This document shows positions 37,768 to 46,917 of a DNA stretch of 61,613 nt, piece after piece. Within the stretch, counting starts at the first letter, position 1. Each line of letters starts with the position of its first letter. A program made the translations under genes and the position numbers. The notes beneath the pieces were generated by a model. The model saw nothing but the letters and a program-made list of their open reading frames with translations. It made no database searches and had not been told where the DNA came from. Source of the stretch: Limosilactobacillus portuensis (GTDB lineage Bacteria; Bacillota; Bacilli; Lactobacillales; Lactobacillaceae); the NCBI RefSeq assembly GCF_014838735.1, contig NZ_JABUXQ010000014.1:1-61613 (forward strand). Direction: 5' to 3'.

Positions 37768-37774
37768 TTTTTCA

Positions 37775-37802
37775 TTGATTTTTTACATAAGATCGCTATA
37801 CT
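37775..37802 (+). promoter_or_regulatory. Promoter of nrdHEF
   Basis: -35 TTGATT (37775-37780) and -10 TATACT (37797-37802), 16-base spacer, directly downstream of the NrdR boxes. Confidence 0.7.
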
Positions 37803-37837
37803 AGAAAACATCAAATAAGACGAGTGAGGGGATCAAA

Positions 37838-38068
37838 ATGGTTACTGTGTTTTCCAAAAATAACTGCATCCAATGCAAAATGACGAAGAAATTTTTAAAA
37901 GCCCACAACATTAATTTCGTTGAACATAATATTGATGAACAACCAGAATTCATTAACAGTTTAAAGTCAGAAGGCTTCATGGCAACTCCAGTCGTTAAAT
38001 TACCAAATGGTAATGCCTTTTCTGGTTTCCGTCCTGACGAATTAAATAAATTAACTCAAGCTATTTAA
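37838..38068 (+). CDS. nrdH: Glutaredoxin-like NrdH-redoxin
   Basis: A 76-residue thioredoxin-fold protein that reduces class Ib ribonucleotide reductase. The redox motif CIQC is at residues 10-13, and GFMATPVVKLP supplies the cis-proline. It begins the nrdHEF cluster behind the NrdR boxes. Ribosome-binding site GAGGGG is upstream. Confidence 0.95.
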   Translation: MVTVFSKNNCIQCKMTKKFLKAHNINFVEHNIDEQPEFINSLKSEGFMATPVVKLPNGNAFSGFRPDELNKLTQAI

Positions 38069-38126
38069 TCTAATCGCAAGGACTATTCAAAAATCATCAA
38101 CCCATACCGAAATTTGATGATTTTAG

Positions 38127-38171
38127 AGTGGTTAGTGATAGAAAGTATTTTTTATCGCAGCCACTTTTTTT
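38127..38171 (+). terminator. Intrinsic terminator or attenuator between nrdH and nrdE
   Basis: AGTGG-TTAGTGATA pairs imperfectly with TATCGCAG-CCACT and is followed by seven T. A second hairpin (AAAATCATCAA with TTTGATGATTTT) lies just upstream. The position inside an operon suggests partial termination, giving more nrdH than nrdE/F transcript. Confidence 0.7.
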
Positions 38172-38211
38172 ATTCGCTATTTTTAATGAATAATAGAAAG
38201 TGAGAAAAAAC

Positions 38212-40383
38212 ATGGCACTGTCTGATATTGATTTAACACAAGTTAAGTACTATGACCTTAATAATGAAGTTAATATTCCCAAGGATGGCAAGATCCAATT
38301 AGACAAGGATCAAGCTGCCCTCAAAGACTTTATTGAGAATAATGTAAAGCCTAATACCAAGCAATTTGCTTCGGTAACCGCTCGCTATAAGTGGTTAGAA
38401 GACAATGACTATATTGAAGACGGTTTTATGGACAAGTATAGCGATGCTTTTATTGAAAAGTTATACGACTACTTGAAGCAACAAGATTTTCATTTTCATT
38501 CATTTATGGCTGCTTATAAATTCTACGCTCAATATGCTCTGCGAACTAATGACAAGGAATATTACCTTGAAAATTATATTGACCGGGTTGCAATGAACGC
38601 CCTTTACTTAGCAAACGGGGATGAAGATCTAGCAATGATCTTAGCCGATGAAATCATTCACCAGCGCTACCAGCCAGCTACCCCAACCTTCTTAAATGTT
38701 GGACGGAAGCGGCGGGGAGAGTTCGTTTCATGCTTTGCCATTCAGCCAACAGATAACATGAACACAATTGGTCGAACAATCAATTCCGCACTCCAGCTCT
38801 CTAAGATTGGTGGCGGTGTAGGAATTAATTTAAGCAACCTTCGTGAAGCTGGTGCCCCAATTAAGAAAATTGAACATGCTGCTAGCGGGGTTGTCCCAGT
38901 AATGAAATTGTTAGAAGATAGTTTTTCCTATTCTAACCAGCTGGGACAGCGTCAAGGTGCCGGAGTTGTTTACCTTAGCGTCTTCCATCCGGATATTATT
39001 GAATTCCTAGGTGCCAAGAAGGAAAATGCTGACGAAAAGATTCGGTTAAAGACTCTCTCACTTGGAATTACCGTTCCTGATAAGTTCTATGAATTGGTTG
39101 AAAAAGACGAAGATATGTACCTGTTCAGCCCTTACGATGTGGAACGAGTTTACGGCAAGCCATTCTCCTACGTTGATATTACTGAAGAATACGACAATAT
39201 GGTTGCTAACGATGAGATTCATAAAAAGAAAGTGAATGCCCGTGACCTCGAAGATGAAATCAGTAAGCTTCAACAAGAATCTGGCTATCCCTACATTATC
39301 AACATCGATACCGTTAACCGTGATAATCCAATTGACGGCAAAATCGTGATGAGTAACCTCTGTTCTGAAATTGCTCAGGTTCAGACCCCATCTGTTGTTG
39401 CCGATGATCAAAGTTATGAAACGCTTGGTACTGATATTAGCTGTAATTTAGGTTCTACTAATATTGCTAACATGATGAATACCCCAGATTTTGGTCGTTC
39501 AATTCGCGCAATCGTTCGTGGCCTAACCCGGATCAGTGACGTTGAAAGTCTCGACGTGGTTCCTTCAATCAAAAAAGGGAACGAGCTTAGCCACTCAATT
39601 GGGCTTGGAGCAATGGGTCTTCATGGCTACTTAGCAAAGAATCATATTCAATACGGAAGCCCAGTTGCTGTTGAATTCACTAGCGTTTACTTCATGTTGC
39701 TTAATTACTGGTCATTAGTTGCATCGAATGAAATTGCAAAGGAACGCCACGAAACGTTCCATAATTTTGAAAAGAGCAAGTACGCTGATGGTTCATATTT
39801 TGACAAATACGTAAGTAAGGATTGGGGACCCAAGTCTGACCTTGTTAAGAAGCTCTTTGCAAACATCCATATTCCAACAATTGACGACTGGAAGAAGCTA
39901 AAGGATGACGTTATGGCTGATGGATTATACAATGAATACCGGTTAGCGGTTGCGCCAAATGGTTCCACTTCCTACATTAACGATTCAACCGCAAGTTTGA
40001 CACCAATTATTAATCGGATTGAAGAACGTCAAGAGAAGATGATTGGGAAGATTTACTACCCTGCTCCATACCTTTCCAATGACACAATGCCATATTACCG
40101 TTCTGCATATGATATGGATATGCGGACAGTAATTGATACTTACGCAGCTGCTCAACTGCACGTTGATCAATCACTATCGCTCACCCTCTTCGTTCGTTCA
40201 ACCATGCCAGAGGGCCTCTATGAATGGAAAAATGGTCGAACAAATAAAATGACCACTCGTGATCTCAACATTCTGCGGCACTACGCTTACAAGAAAGGGA
40301 TCAAGTCAATTTACTACGTCCGGACATTTACCGACGACAATGATGAAATTGGTGCAAACCAATGTGAAAGCTGTGTTATCTAA
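38212..40383 (+). CDS. nrdE: Class Ib ribonucleoside-diphosphate reductase alpha subunit
   Basis: A 723-residue catalytic subunit that reduces NDPs to dNDPs. Class Ib features are visible: no N-terminal ATP-cone, the conserved PATPTFLNVG and FVSCFA (active-site Cys), SNLCSEI (radical Cys), and the C-terminal redox pair NQCESCVI that accepts electrons from NrdH. I start at ATG 38212 with GAAAGTGAG upstream; GTG 38200 is the alternative. Confidence 0.97.
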   Translation: MALSDIDLTQVKYYDLNNEVNIPKDGKIQLDKDQAALKDFIENNVKPNTKQFASVTARYKWLEDNDYIEDGFMDKYSDAFIEKLYDYLKQQDFHFHSFMAAYKFYAQYALRTNDKEYYLENYIDRVAMNALYLANGDEDLAMILADEIIHQRYQPATPTFLNVGRKRRGEFVSCFAIQPTDNMNTIGRTINSALQLSKIGGGVGINLSNLREAGAPIKKIEHAASGVVPVMKLLEDSFSYSNQLGQRQGAGVVYLSVFHPDIIEFLGAKKENADEKIRLKTLSLGITVPDKFYELVEKDEDMYLFSPYDVERVYGKPFSYVDITEEYDNMVANDEIHKKKVNARDLEDEISKLQQESGYPYIINIDTVNRDNPIDGKIVMSNLCSEIAQVQTPSVVADDQSYETLGTDISCNLGSTNIANMMNTPDFGRSIRAIVRGLTRISDVESLDVVPSIKKGNELSHSIGLGAMGLHGYLAKNHIQYGSPVAVEFTSVYFMLLNYWSLVASNEIAKERHETFHNFEKSKYADGSYFDKYVSKDWGPKSDLVKKLFANIHIPTIDDWKKLKDDVMADGLYNEYRLAVAPNGSTSYINDSTASLTPIINRIEERQEKMIGKIYYPAPYLSNDTMPYYRSAYDMDMRTVIDTYAAAQLHVDQSLSLTLFVRSTMPEGLYEWKNGRTNKMTTRDLNILRHYAYKKGIKSIYYVRTFTDDNDEIGANQCESCVI

Positions 40384-40488
40384 GCGGGATTAAATTGATT
40401 TTCAGATCGATGCTTGCTAAACTTAAAAATATATGAATTTTAAAAATTCACGTCTTAAAATGGTGATTATGAATAAGGAGCCTAATAA

Positions 40489-41508
40489 ATGAAGCTTGAA
40501 GAATATAAACCTTTGACAGAATACAAAGCGATTAATTGGAATGAAGTTTCCGATATGATCGACAAAGCAACTTGGGAGAAACTGACAGAACAGTTCTGGC
40601 TCGATACGCGAATTCCTGTTTCAAATGACTTAGATGATTGGCGAGAGCTTGATACCGATCATCAGTGGACTGTTGGTCACGTTTTCGGGGGATTAACCCT
40701 TCTGGATACTGTTCAATCTGAAGCTGGTTTAACTGCCTTAAAACAAGACGTTAAGACACAGCACGAAACAGCAGTTTTAAATAATATCCAATTTATGGAA
40801 TCTGTTCACGCTAAGAGTTACTCAACAATTTTCTCAACATTAAATACCCCTGAAGAGATTAACGAAATTTTTGACTGGTCAGATTCTGAAGAGTTCTTGC
40901 AAAACAAGGCGGTTCAAATTGCTAATATTTACCGTAATCCAGAAGAAGATCCATTAAAGAAGAAGGTTGCCAACGTTTTCCTTGAAACTTTCCTCTTCTA
41001 TTCTGGTTTTTATACCCCACTTTATTATCTAGGACATAACAAGTTGAACAACGTTGCCGAAATTATTAAGTTAATTTTACGGGACGAGTCAGTTCACGGA
41101 ACTTACATTGGTTACAAGTTCCAAGTGGGAATGCATGACCGGACAGAAAAGCAACAACAAGATATGAAGGATTGGATGTATAACTTCCTTTACGAATTAT
41201 ATGATAACGAAGAAAAGTACACCCACTTGCTTTATGATCAGGTTGGCTGGACCGAAGACGTCTTAACCTTTATTCGTTACAATGCCAATAAGGCCCTGAT
41301 GAACCTCGGACAAGACCCACTCTTCCCCGATACCGCTTCAGATGTTAATCCAGTTGTTATGAACGGGATTTCCACATCAACTGCAAATCATGACTTCTTT
41401 AGTCAAGTAGGTAATGGCTACCGTTTAGGGGCTGTTGAAGCGATGAACGATGACGATTACAACGTTGCTGATCCAAACGCTTCAAAAGATAAGAACGATA
41501 AAGAGTAA
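40489..41508 (+). CDS. nrdF: Class Ib ribonucleoside-diphosphate reductase beta subunit
   Basis: A 339-residue radical-bearing subunit. Metal ligands can be read as the Asp of LLDTVQ, Glu and His in ESVHAKSYS, Glu in FLETFLFY, and Glu and His in RDESVHG; the radical tyrosine is in HAKSYS, placed as in NrdF. No nrdI is present between these genes, so the flavodoxin needed to form the Mn2-Tyr radical must be encoded elsewhere. RBS AAGGAG upstream. Confidence 0.97.
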   Translation: MKLEEYKPLTEYKAINWNEVSDMIDKATWEKLTEQFWLDTRIPVSNDLDDWRELDTDHQWTVGHVFGGLTLLDTVQSEAGLTALKQDVKTQHETAVLNNIQFMESVHAKSYSTIFSTLNTPEEINEIFDWSDSEEFLQNKAVQIANIYRNPEEDPLKKKVANVFLETFLFYSGFYTPLYYLGHNKLNNVAEIIKLILRDESVHGTYIGYKFQVGMHDRTEKQQQDMKDWMYNFLYELYDNEEKYTHLLYDQVGWTEDVLTFIRYNANKALMNLGQDPLFPDTASDVNPVVMNGISTSTANHDFFSQVGNGYRLGAVEAMNDDDYNVADPNASKDKNDKE

Positions 41509-41524
41509 AATTAAATATCCTAAT

Positions 41525-41570
41525 AAAAACTGCAAGATAATCACTATTTGAGATTATCTTGCAGTTTTTG
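41525..41570 (+). terminator. Terminator of nrdHEF
   Basis: AAAACTGCAAGATAATC pairs perfectly with GATTATCTTGCAGTTTT, with a T-rich tail. Confidence 0.92.
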
Positions 41571-41791
41571 TTTAGCCTGTTCAGCTAAGAACATAGCTAT
41601 CAAATATGCACTAAATATTTTTATTATAAGATTGTGAACTACATTTTAATCAATAATAAATAAAAGATCCTTCATTAGTGGACTAGTCCAAAAATAATAC
41701 CAATATTTTTATTGTTTTCTCAGTCATTGAAGTAATAATATTGGAAACGCTAACACGACTTTTTACCATTGTTCATTCAATCACATAGCTA

Positions 41792-41819
41792 TTTACTTTT
41801 TCAAAAAATATAGTATATT
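41792..41819 (+). promoter_or_regulatory. Probable adhE promoter
   Basis: -35 TTTACT (41792-41797) and -10 TATATT (41814-41819), 16-base spacer. It precedes the Rex-like site and the gene by about 55 bases. Confidence 0.5.
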
Positions 41820-41824
41820 TATTT

Positions 41825-41842
41825 ATGTTCAATGATTAACAA
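41825..41842 (+). promoter_or_regulatory. Candidate Rex operator in the adhE promoter
   Basis: The reverse complement reads TTGTTAATCATTGAACAT, matching the TTGTTAA-N4-TTAACAA form of Rex sites at 12 of 14 arm positions. It lies at the likely transcription start of adhE, a position for repression when NADH is low. adhE is an established Rex target in Firmicutes, and rex is in this window. Confidence 0.5.
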
Positions 41843-41872
41843 AAACTAAAAATATTAAAGGAGCTTATTCTC

Positions 41873-44503
41873 ATGGCTAAAGATAAGAAAAATCTTGAAA
41901 CTACAACAACTGTTGATAAAGAACAAGAAGCTCAAACTATGATTAATGACTTAGTAGAACGTAGTCAAAAGGCTTTTGACAAATTACGTTACTACAGCCA
42001 AGAACAAGTTGATAAGATCTGTCAAGCAATGGCATTGGCAGCCGAAGAACACCACATGGACTTAGCAGTAGATGCTGCCAACGAAACTGGCCGTGGTGTT
42101 GCTGAAGATAAGGCAATTAAAAACATTTATGCCAGTGAATACATTTGGAATAACATTCGTCACGATAAGACTGTTGGTATTATCAAAGATGATGATGAAG
42201 ATCAAACAATTACAATCGCCGATCCACTGGGAATCATTGCCGGTGTTGTTCCAGTTACTAACCCAACTTCAACTACAATTTTCAAATCCATTATTTCTGC
42301 TAAGACACGGAACACCATCATTTTCTCCTTCCACCCTCAAGCTTTAAAGTCATCAATTAAGACTGCAAAGATTCTTCAGGAGGCTGCTGAAAAAGCCGGT
42401 GCTCCTAAGGACATGATTCAATGGATTCCACAATGTAGTCTCGAAGCTACTAATGCATTACTCCGTCACCCTAATATTGCTACTATTTTGGCAACTGGTG
42501 GTCCTGCATTAGTTAAGGCTGCTTACAGTTCAGGTAATCCTGCATTAGGTGTTGGTCCTGGTAACGGTCCTGCTTACATTGAAAAAACTGCTAACATTGC
42601 TCGTTCCGTTTACGACATTGCTTTATCCAAGACCTTTGATAACGGTATGATTTGTGCTACTGAAAACTCAGTAGTTGTTGATGACGAAATTTATGACCAA
42701 GTAAAAGAAGAATTCAAGAAGTGGAATTGTTACTTCGTTAAGCCAAATGAGTTAGATACCTTCACTGAAGGATTTATTGACACTAAGCGGCACCAAGTAC
42801 GTGGCCCAATTGCCGGTCGTTCTGCTAACGCAATTGCTGAAATGTGTGGTTTGAAAGACGTTCCTGAACACACTAAGGTAATTATTGCTGAATACGAAGG
42901 TGTCGGTGACGATTATCCACTTTCAGCTGAAAAGCTTTCTCCAGTTCTGACCATGTACCGGGCAACTTCTCACGAAAACGCCTTTGATATTTGTCGTCAA
43001 TTACTTCACTACGGTGGTGAAGGACACACTGCTGCTATCCATACACTTGATGATGATTTAGCTACTAAGTACGGCCTTGAAATGCGTGCTTCCCGGATCA
43101 TCGTTAACTCACCATCTGGTATCGGTGGTATTGGTAACATCTACAACAACATGACCCCATCCCTTACTCTTGGTACCGGTTCATACGGTGGTAACTCAGT
43201 ATCACACAACGTTACTGACTGGGATCTGTTAAACATTAAGGTTATTGCTAAGCGTCGTGAAAACCGTCAATGGGTTAAGATTCCCCCAAAAGTATATTTT
43301 CAACGCAACTCACTAAAAGAATTGCGCGACATTCCTAACATCGACCGTGCTTTTATCGTTACTGGTCCGGGAATGAGCAAGCGTGGTTACGTTCAACGAG
43401 TAATTGATGAATTACGTCTTCGTCAAAACGAAACTGCTTTCTTAGTTTTTGATGATGTTGAAGAAGATCCATCAACTAACACCGTTGAAAAGGGTGTTGC
43501 CATGATGAACGACTTTAAGCCGGACACTATTATTGCTCTTGGTGGTGGTTCACCAATGGACGCTGCCAAAGCAATGTGGATGTTCTACGAGCACCCAGAA
43601 ACTTCCTGGTACGGTGTTATGCAAAAGTACCTTGATATTCGTAAGCGTGCTTACCAAATCAAGAAGCCTACTAAGTCACAATTAATTGGGATTCCAACTA
43701 CTTCAGGAACTGGTTCAGAAGTTACCCCGTTTGCCGTAATTACTGATTCCAAGACCCACGTTAAGTACCCACTTGCTGACTACGCATTAACTCCAAACAT
43801 TGCGATTGTCGATTCACAATTCGTTGAAACTGTTCCTCCCAAGACCACTGCTTACACGGGTTTGGACGTCCTTTGTCACGCTACTGAATCATATGTTTCA
43901 GTAATGGCAACTGATTATACTCGTGGTTGGTCACTTCAAACCATCAAAGGGGTTATGGAATACCTTCCTAACTCTGTAAAGGGTGACAAGCTTGCTCGGC
44001 GAAAGATGCACGACTTCTCAACCATGGCTGGGATGGCATTCGGTCAAGCATTCCTTGGAATTAACCACTCTCTTGCCCACAAGATGGGTGGAGCATTTGG
44101 CCTTCCTCACGGTTTGTTGATTGCAATCGCCCTTCCACAAGTTATCCGGTTCAACGCTAAGCGACCACAAAAGCTTGCTCTCTGGCCTCACTACGAGACT
44201 TACCACGCAACTAAGGATTATGCTGACATTGCTCGTTTCATCGGCCTTCAAGGAAACTCTGATGAAGAATTAGCTGAAGCATACGCCAAGAAAGTAATTG
44301 AACTTGCTCACAAGTGTGGTGTTAAGTTAAGCCTTAAAGATAATGGTGTTAGCCGGGAAGACTTTGACAAAGTTGTTGATAAGCTTGCCGTTCTTGCCTA
44401 TGAAGATCAATGTACAACTACTAACCCAGTTGAACCACTCGTTAGCCAGCTTAAGGAACTCCTTGAACGTTGCTACGAAGGTACTGGTGTAGAAAACGAC
44501 TAA
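41873..44503 (+). CDS. adhE: Bifunctional acetaldehyde-CoA / alcohol dehydrogenase
   Basis: An 876-residue enzyme that turns acetyl-CoA to ethanol and re-oxidises two NADH. The N-terminal half is a CoA-acylating aldehyde dehydrogenase with the catalytic cysteine in GMICATENS (about residue 260). The C-terminal half is an iron-dependent alcohol dehydrogenase with GGGSPMDAAK and metal-binding HSLAHKMGGAFGLPHG. The ethanol branch is expected in a heterofermenter. RBS AAAGGAG upstream; own terminator. Confidence 0.98.
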   Translation: MAKDKKNLETTTTVDKEQEAQTMINDLVERSQKAFDKLRYYSQEQVDKICQAMALAAEEHHMDLAVDAANETGRGVAEDKAIKNIYASEYIWNNIRHDKTVGIIKDDDEDQTITIADPLGIIAGVVPVTNPTSTTIFKSIISAKTRNTIIFSFHPQALKSSIKTAKILQEAAEKAGAPKDMIQWIPQCSLEATNALLRHPNIATILATGGPALVKAAYSSGNPALGVGPGNGPAYIEKTANIARSVYDIALSKTFDNGMICATENSVVVDDEIYDQVKEEFKKWNCYFVKPNELDTFTEGFIDTKRHQVRGPIAGRSANAIAEMCGLKDVPEHTKVIIAEYEGVGDDYPLSAEKLSPVLTMYRATSHENAFDICRQLLHYGGEGHTAAIHTLDDDLATKYGLEMRASRIIVNSPSGIGGIGNIYNNMTPSLTLGTGSYGGNSVSHNVTDWDLLNIKVIAKRRENRQWVKIPPKVYFQRNSLKELRDIPNIDRAFIVTGPGMSKRGYVQRVIDELRLRQNETAFLVFDDVEEDPSTNTVEKGVAMMNDFKPDTIIALGGGSPMDAAKAMWMFYEHPETSWYGVMQKYLDIRKRAYQIKKPTKSQLIGIPTTSGTGSEVTPFAVITDSKTHVKYPLADYALTPNIAIVDSQFVETVPPKTTAYTGLDVLCHATESYVSVMATDYTRGWSLQTIKGVMEYLPNSVKGDKLARRKMHDFSTMAGMAFGQAFLGINHSLAHKMGGAFGLPHGLLIAIALPQVIRFNAKRPQKLALWPHYETYHATKDYADIARFIGLQGNSDEELAEAYAKKVIELAHKCGVKLSLKDNGVSREDFDKVVDKLAVLAYEDQCTTTNPVEPLVSQLKELLERCYEGTGVEND

Positions 44504-44519
44504 TCAACTGATTAAATTC

Positions 44520-44554
44520 AAAAAGAAGATCGAGTTTTCTCGGTCTTCTTTTTT
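44520..44554. terminator. Terminator of adhE
   Basis: AAAAAGAAGA-TCGA-loop-TCG-GTCTTCTTTTTT; also lies 3' of the convergent enolase-superfamily gene. Confidence 0.85.
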
Positions 44555-44568
44555 GCTACTTAAATTCC

Positions 44569-45675
44569 TTACTTTAATACCAGTTCCGCTTTACAAAATT
44601 TTCTCATATTGTCCCAATCAATTTCGTAGCCTAGCCCGGGGCGATGAGAAACATTGACGTAAGTTCCATCTAGCTCAACTACTGGTTTGATAATATCTTG
44701 ATTATAATAACGAGTTGAGGCAGCAATATCATTAGGAAGTGTATATCCTTGAAGAGTAGCAATTGCAACATTTTCCGCCCTTGCCACTCCAGAATCTAAC
44801 ATTCCGCCACACCAACATTGAATACCATGCTTACTTGCATATTCCTGAATTTGTTTTGCTGCTCCTAGTCCACCAACCCGAGCAACTTTAATATTAATAA
44901 TACGACCACTACCTAATTGAATCATTTTCTTAGTATCAGCCAAAGAAAGAATACTTTCATCCAGACAAATTGCTGTCTTTAATTTGGATTGAAGTTGTGC
45001 ATGATCAACTAAATCGCCCGGCTCCAACGGCTGTTCAATCATGATTAACCCTAATTCGTCAAGCCGTTGTAACATTGGTAGATCTTTTAAGCGGTATGCC
45101 GAATTGGCATCAGCCATGAGCATTGCTTCTGGGAACTCGTTTCGGACAGCTTTAATGAACTGATAATCGGCTCCCGGTTTTATTTTCATTTTTATTCGCC
45201 GATAGCCATCATCGAGATAGCCACGAACTGTTTCAACTAATTTCTCCGGTGAGGATTGAACACCAATACTAACCCCAACCTCAACTTTTTGTTTGTCTCC
45301 GCCCAGCGCTTTTGCTAACGGCAGCTGAAGCCGTTTAGAATATAAATCCCAGAGTGCGCAATTTACACATGCCTTACTCATATTATTTCGCCGAATATGA
45401 CTAAATAGTTGATAAATATCATCTGGATGATTAATGTCATGGCCAACAACTTTGGGCAATAATTGTTCTTTTAATAGGTCCCATGCTCCTGAGCGAAATT
45501 CTTCATTATAAAACGGAACATCAAAAGCTGAACACTCTGAATATCCACAATTGCCATCCTGATCCGTCAACTCTAAGATAATCGTGCGCTTATACTTAAT
45601 TACGCCGAAGCTAACTTCAAAAGCGTTCCTTAAGGGTAAATCAATTTTAAATAATCGTGCTTTTTCAATTTTCAT
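44569..45675 (-). CDS. Enolase-superfamily enzyme: N-succinylamino acid racemase / o-succinylbenzoate synthase type
   Basis: A 368-residue barrel enzyme of the muconate-lactonizing subgroup. Catalytic and metal residues are visible: KMKIK near residue 163, DANSAY (Asp), IEQPL (Glu), LDES (Asp) and NIKVARVGG (second Lys). This pattern fits the NSAR/OSBS family. No menaquinone gene is adjacent, and the partners are a transporter and an M20 peptidase. I therefore think amino-acid N-acyl racemisation more likely than MenC activity, but the sequence alone does not separate the two. Confidence 0.7.
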   Translation of the reverse strand: MKIEKARLFKIDLPLRNAFEVSFGVIKYKRTIILELTDQDGNCGYSECSAFDVPFYNEEFRSGAWDLLKEQLLPKVVGHDINHPDDIYQLFSHIRRNNMSKACVNCALWDLYSKRLQLPLAKALGGDKQKVEVGVSIGVQSSPEKLVETVRGYLDDGYRRIKMKIKPGADYQFIKAVRNEFPEAMLMADANSAYRLKDLPMLQRLDELGLIMIEQPLEPGDLVDHAQLQSKLKTAICLDESILSLADTKKMIQLGSGRIINIKVARVGGLGAAKQIQEYASKHGIQCWCGGMLDSGVARAENVAIATLQGYTLPNDIAASTRYYNQDIIKPVVELDGTYVNVSHRPGLGYEIDWDNMRKFCKAELVLK

Positions 45676-45693
45676 CTCATCACTTTCTCCCTA

Positions 45694-46899
45694 CTAGTTT
45701 GCCTTTTTACCATGGATAGTTAATGAAGCAACAAATGCCAGTAATGCAAAGAACGTTAATACCAAGAAGGCTGCAGTATAGCTATGAGTACCTTGGATAA
45801 CAAGGCCAATTAAAATTGGTGCTAAGAAGCCCGCAAGTTGTCCACCAAAATTAACTACCCCAATTGATGCCCCGTAATTTGTTTTTGCAACTAATTGTGC
45901 CACAAACGCATAGGAGGCAGCGAAACCAATTGATTTAGTAAAGTAGGCCAATACTTCAAAGGTAATCACTCCGGTCAAGCTCAATGAATGGAACATTCCA
46001 TACATGAATACCATAGTCACTAACGCTGAAAGAGAAATTAACCACTTCTCATGACCGGTAAAGAACTTAACCATGATGAATCCGGCAATAAATGATCCAA
46101 TCCCTGCCGTAATGGAAGGAAGGGGAACTAACCAAGCAATTCCTTTTAGATTAATATGGCGTGCTTGAAGAAGATAAGTAGGCATCCAAGTATCTAATCC
46201 CTTTGTAATCACGCTAAAGCCAAACACAACTACCGAAAAGCTTAATACTCGCCAGTCAAACTTTCCTTTAACCTTTTGATCTCCTGTATCATAATCTGGA
46301 ATTTCGCGATTTAATGGTCGTTCGAAGAAGTAATAGAACGCCAAATAAACAAAGCCTAACACTCCAACAACATGAAACGCGCCACGCCAACTTAACAGGG
46401 CAATCAAGGGAGCCACAATAAACGGTGCTAGTGCGTTCCCAATATAATTAGATGAAATAGCAACCGCGGATGCTTGGCCACGTTTATTTTCCGGGAATGC
46501 CAAGCGAACCTGTTTCATTGCTGCTGACGGATATGATCCTTCACCAATTCCAAACAGAACCCTAATAATAATCAGCGAAGTAAATGACCAGGCAAATCCT
46601 GTCATCACAGTAAATACTGACCAGGCCAAAAGCGAGAGTACCGTCATCCATTTAGTGCCAAACCGGTCAACAAGCCAACCACCTGGAACCTGCATTAATG
46701 AATAACTAAAGAAAAACGCAGAGCCGACTACTCCTAATTGAGCCGGAGCCAACGTAAAGCTTTTTCCAACATAAGCAAGCGCAATATTCATTGCAGAACG
46801 ATCAATAAAGCAAACAATAAATCCCAAGAAAACCAATACTAGTGTTCGATATGACTTTGGCCTTTCATTCTGGCCCATTAACTGTTGTGATTCATCCAT
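45694..46899 (-). CDS. MFS transporter
   Basis: A 401-residue 12-segment major facilitator with the family motif after segment 2 (GGWLVDRFGTKWM) and an N-terminal RSAMNIALAYVG block typical of the anion:cation symporter branch (sugar acids, hexuronates, dipeptide-like anions). It lies between the racemase-like gene and the broken M20 gene with gaps of 18 bases each, so the three form one operon. Substrate unknown; an N-acylated or peptide-like compound is my guess from context. Confidence 0.8.
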   Translation of the reverse strand: MDESQQLMGQNERPKSYRTLVLVFLGFIVCFIDRSAMNIALAYVGKSFTLAPAQLGVVGSAFFFSYSLMQVPGGWLVDRFGTKWMTVLSLLAWSVFTVMTGFAWSFTSLIIIRVLFGIGEGSYPSAAMKQVRLAFPENKRGQASAVAISSNYIGNALAPFIVAPLIALLSWRGAFHVVGVLGFVYLAFYYFFERPLNREIPDYDTGDQKVKGKFDWRVLSFSVVVFGFSVITKGLDTWMPTYLLQARHINLKGIAWLVPLPSITAGIGSFIAGFIMVKFFTGHEKWLISLSALVTMVFMYGMFHSLSLTGVITFEVLAYFTKSIGFAASYAFVAQLVAKTNYGASIGVVNFGGQLAGFLAPILIGLVIQGTHSYTAAFLVLTFFALLAFVASLTIHGKKAN

Positions 46900-46917
46900 A
46901 AGGTAACCTTCTTTCCA

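Larger units (their letters stand above)
41509..41872. other. Intergenic region between nrdF and adhE
   Basis: 364 bases. A perfect terminator (41525-41570) ends nrdF. Next comes AT-rich sequence with no plausible reading frame, and then the adhE promoter and a Rex-like palindrome (described separately). I see nothing else. Confidence 0.7.

Noticed and set aside
44569-45675. Calling the enolase-superfamily gene menC with a role in menaquinone synthesis.
   Set aside because: No other menaquinone gene is nearby, and the operon partners are a transporter and a peptidase. The call is kept open in the feature.
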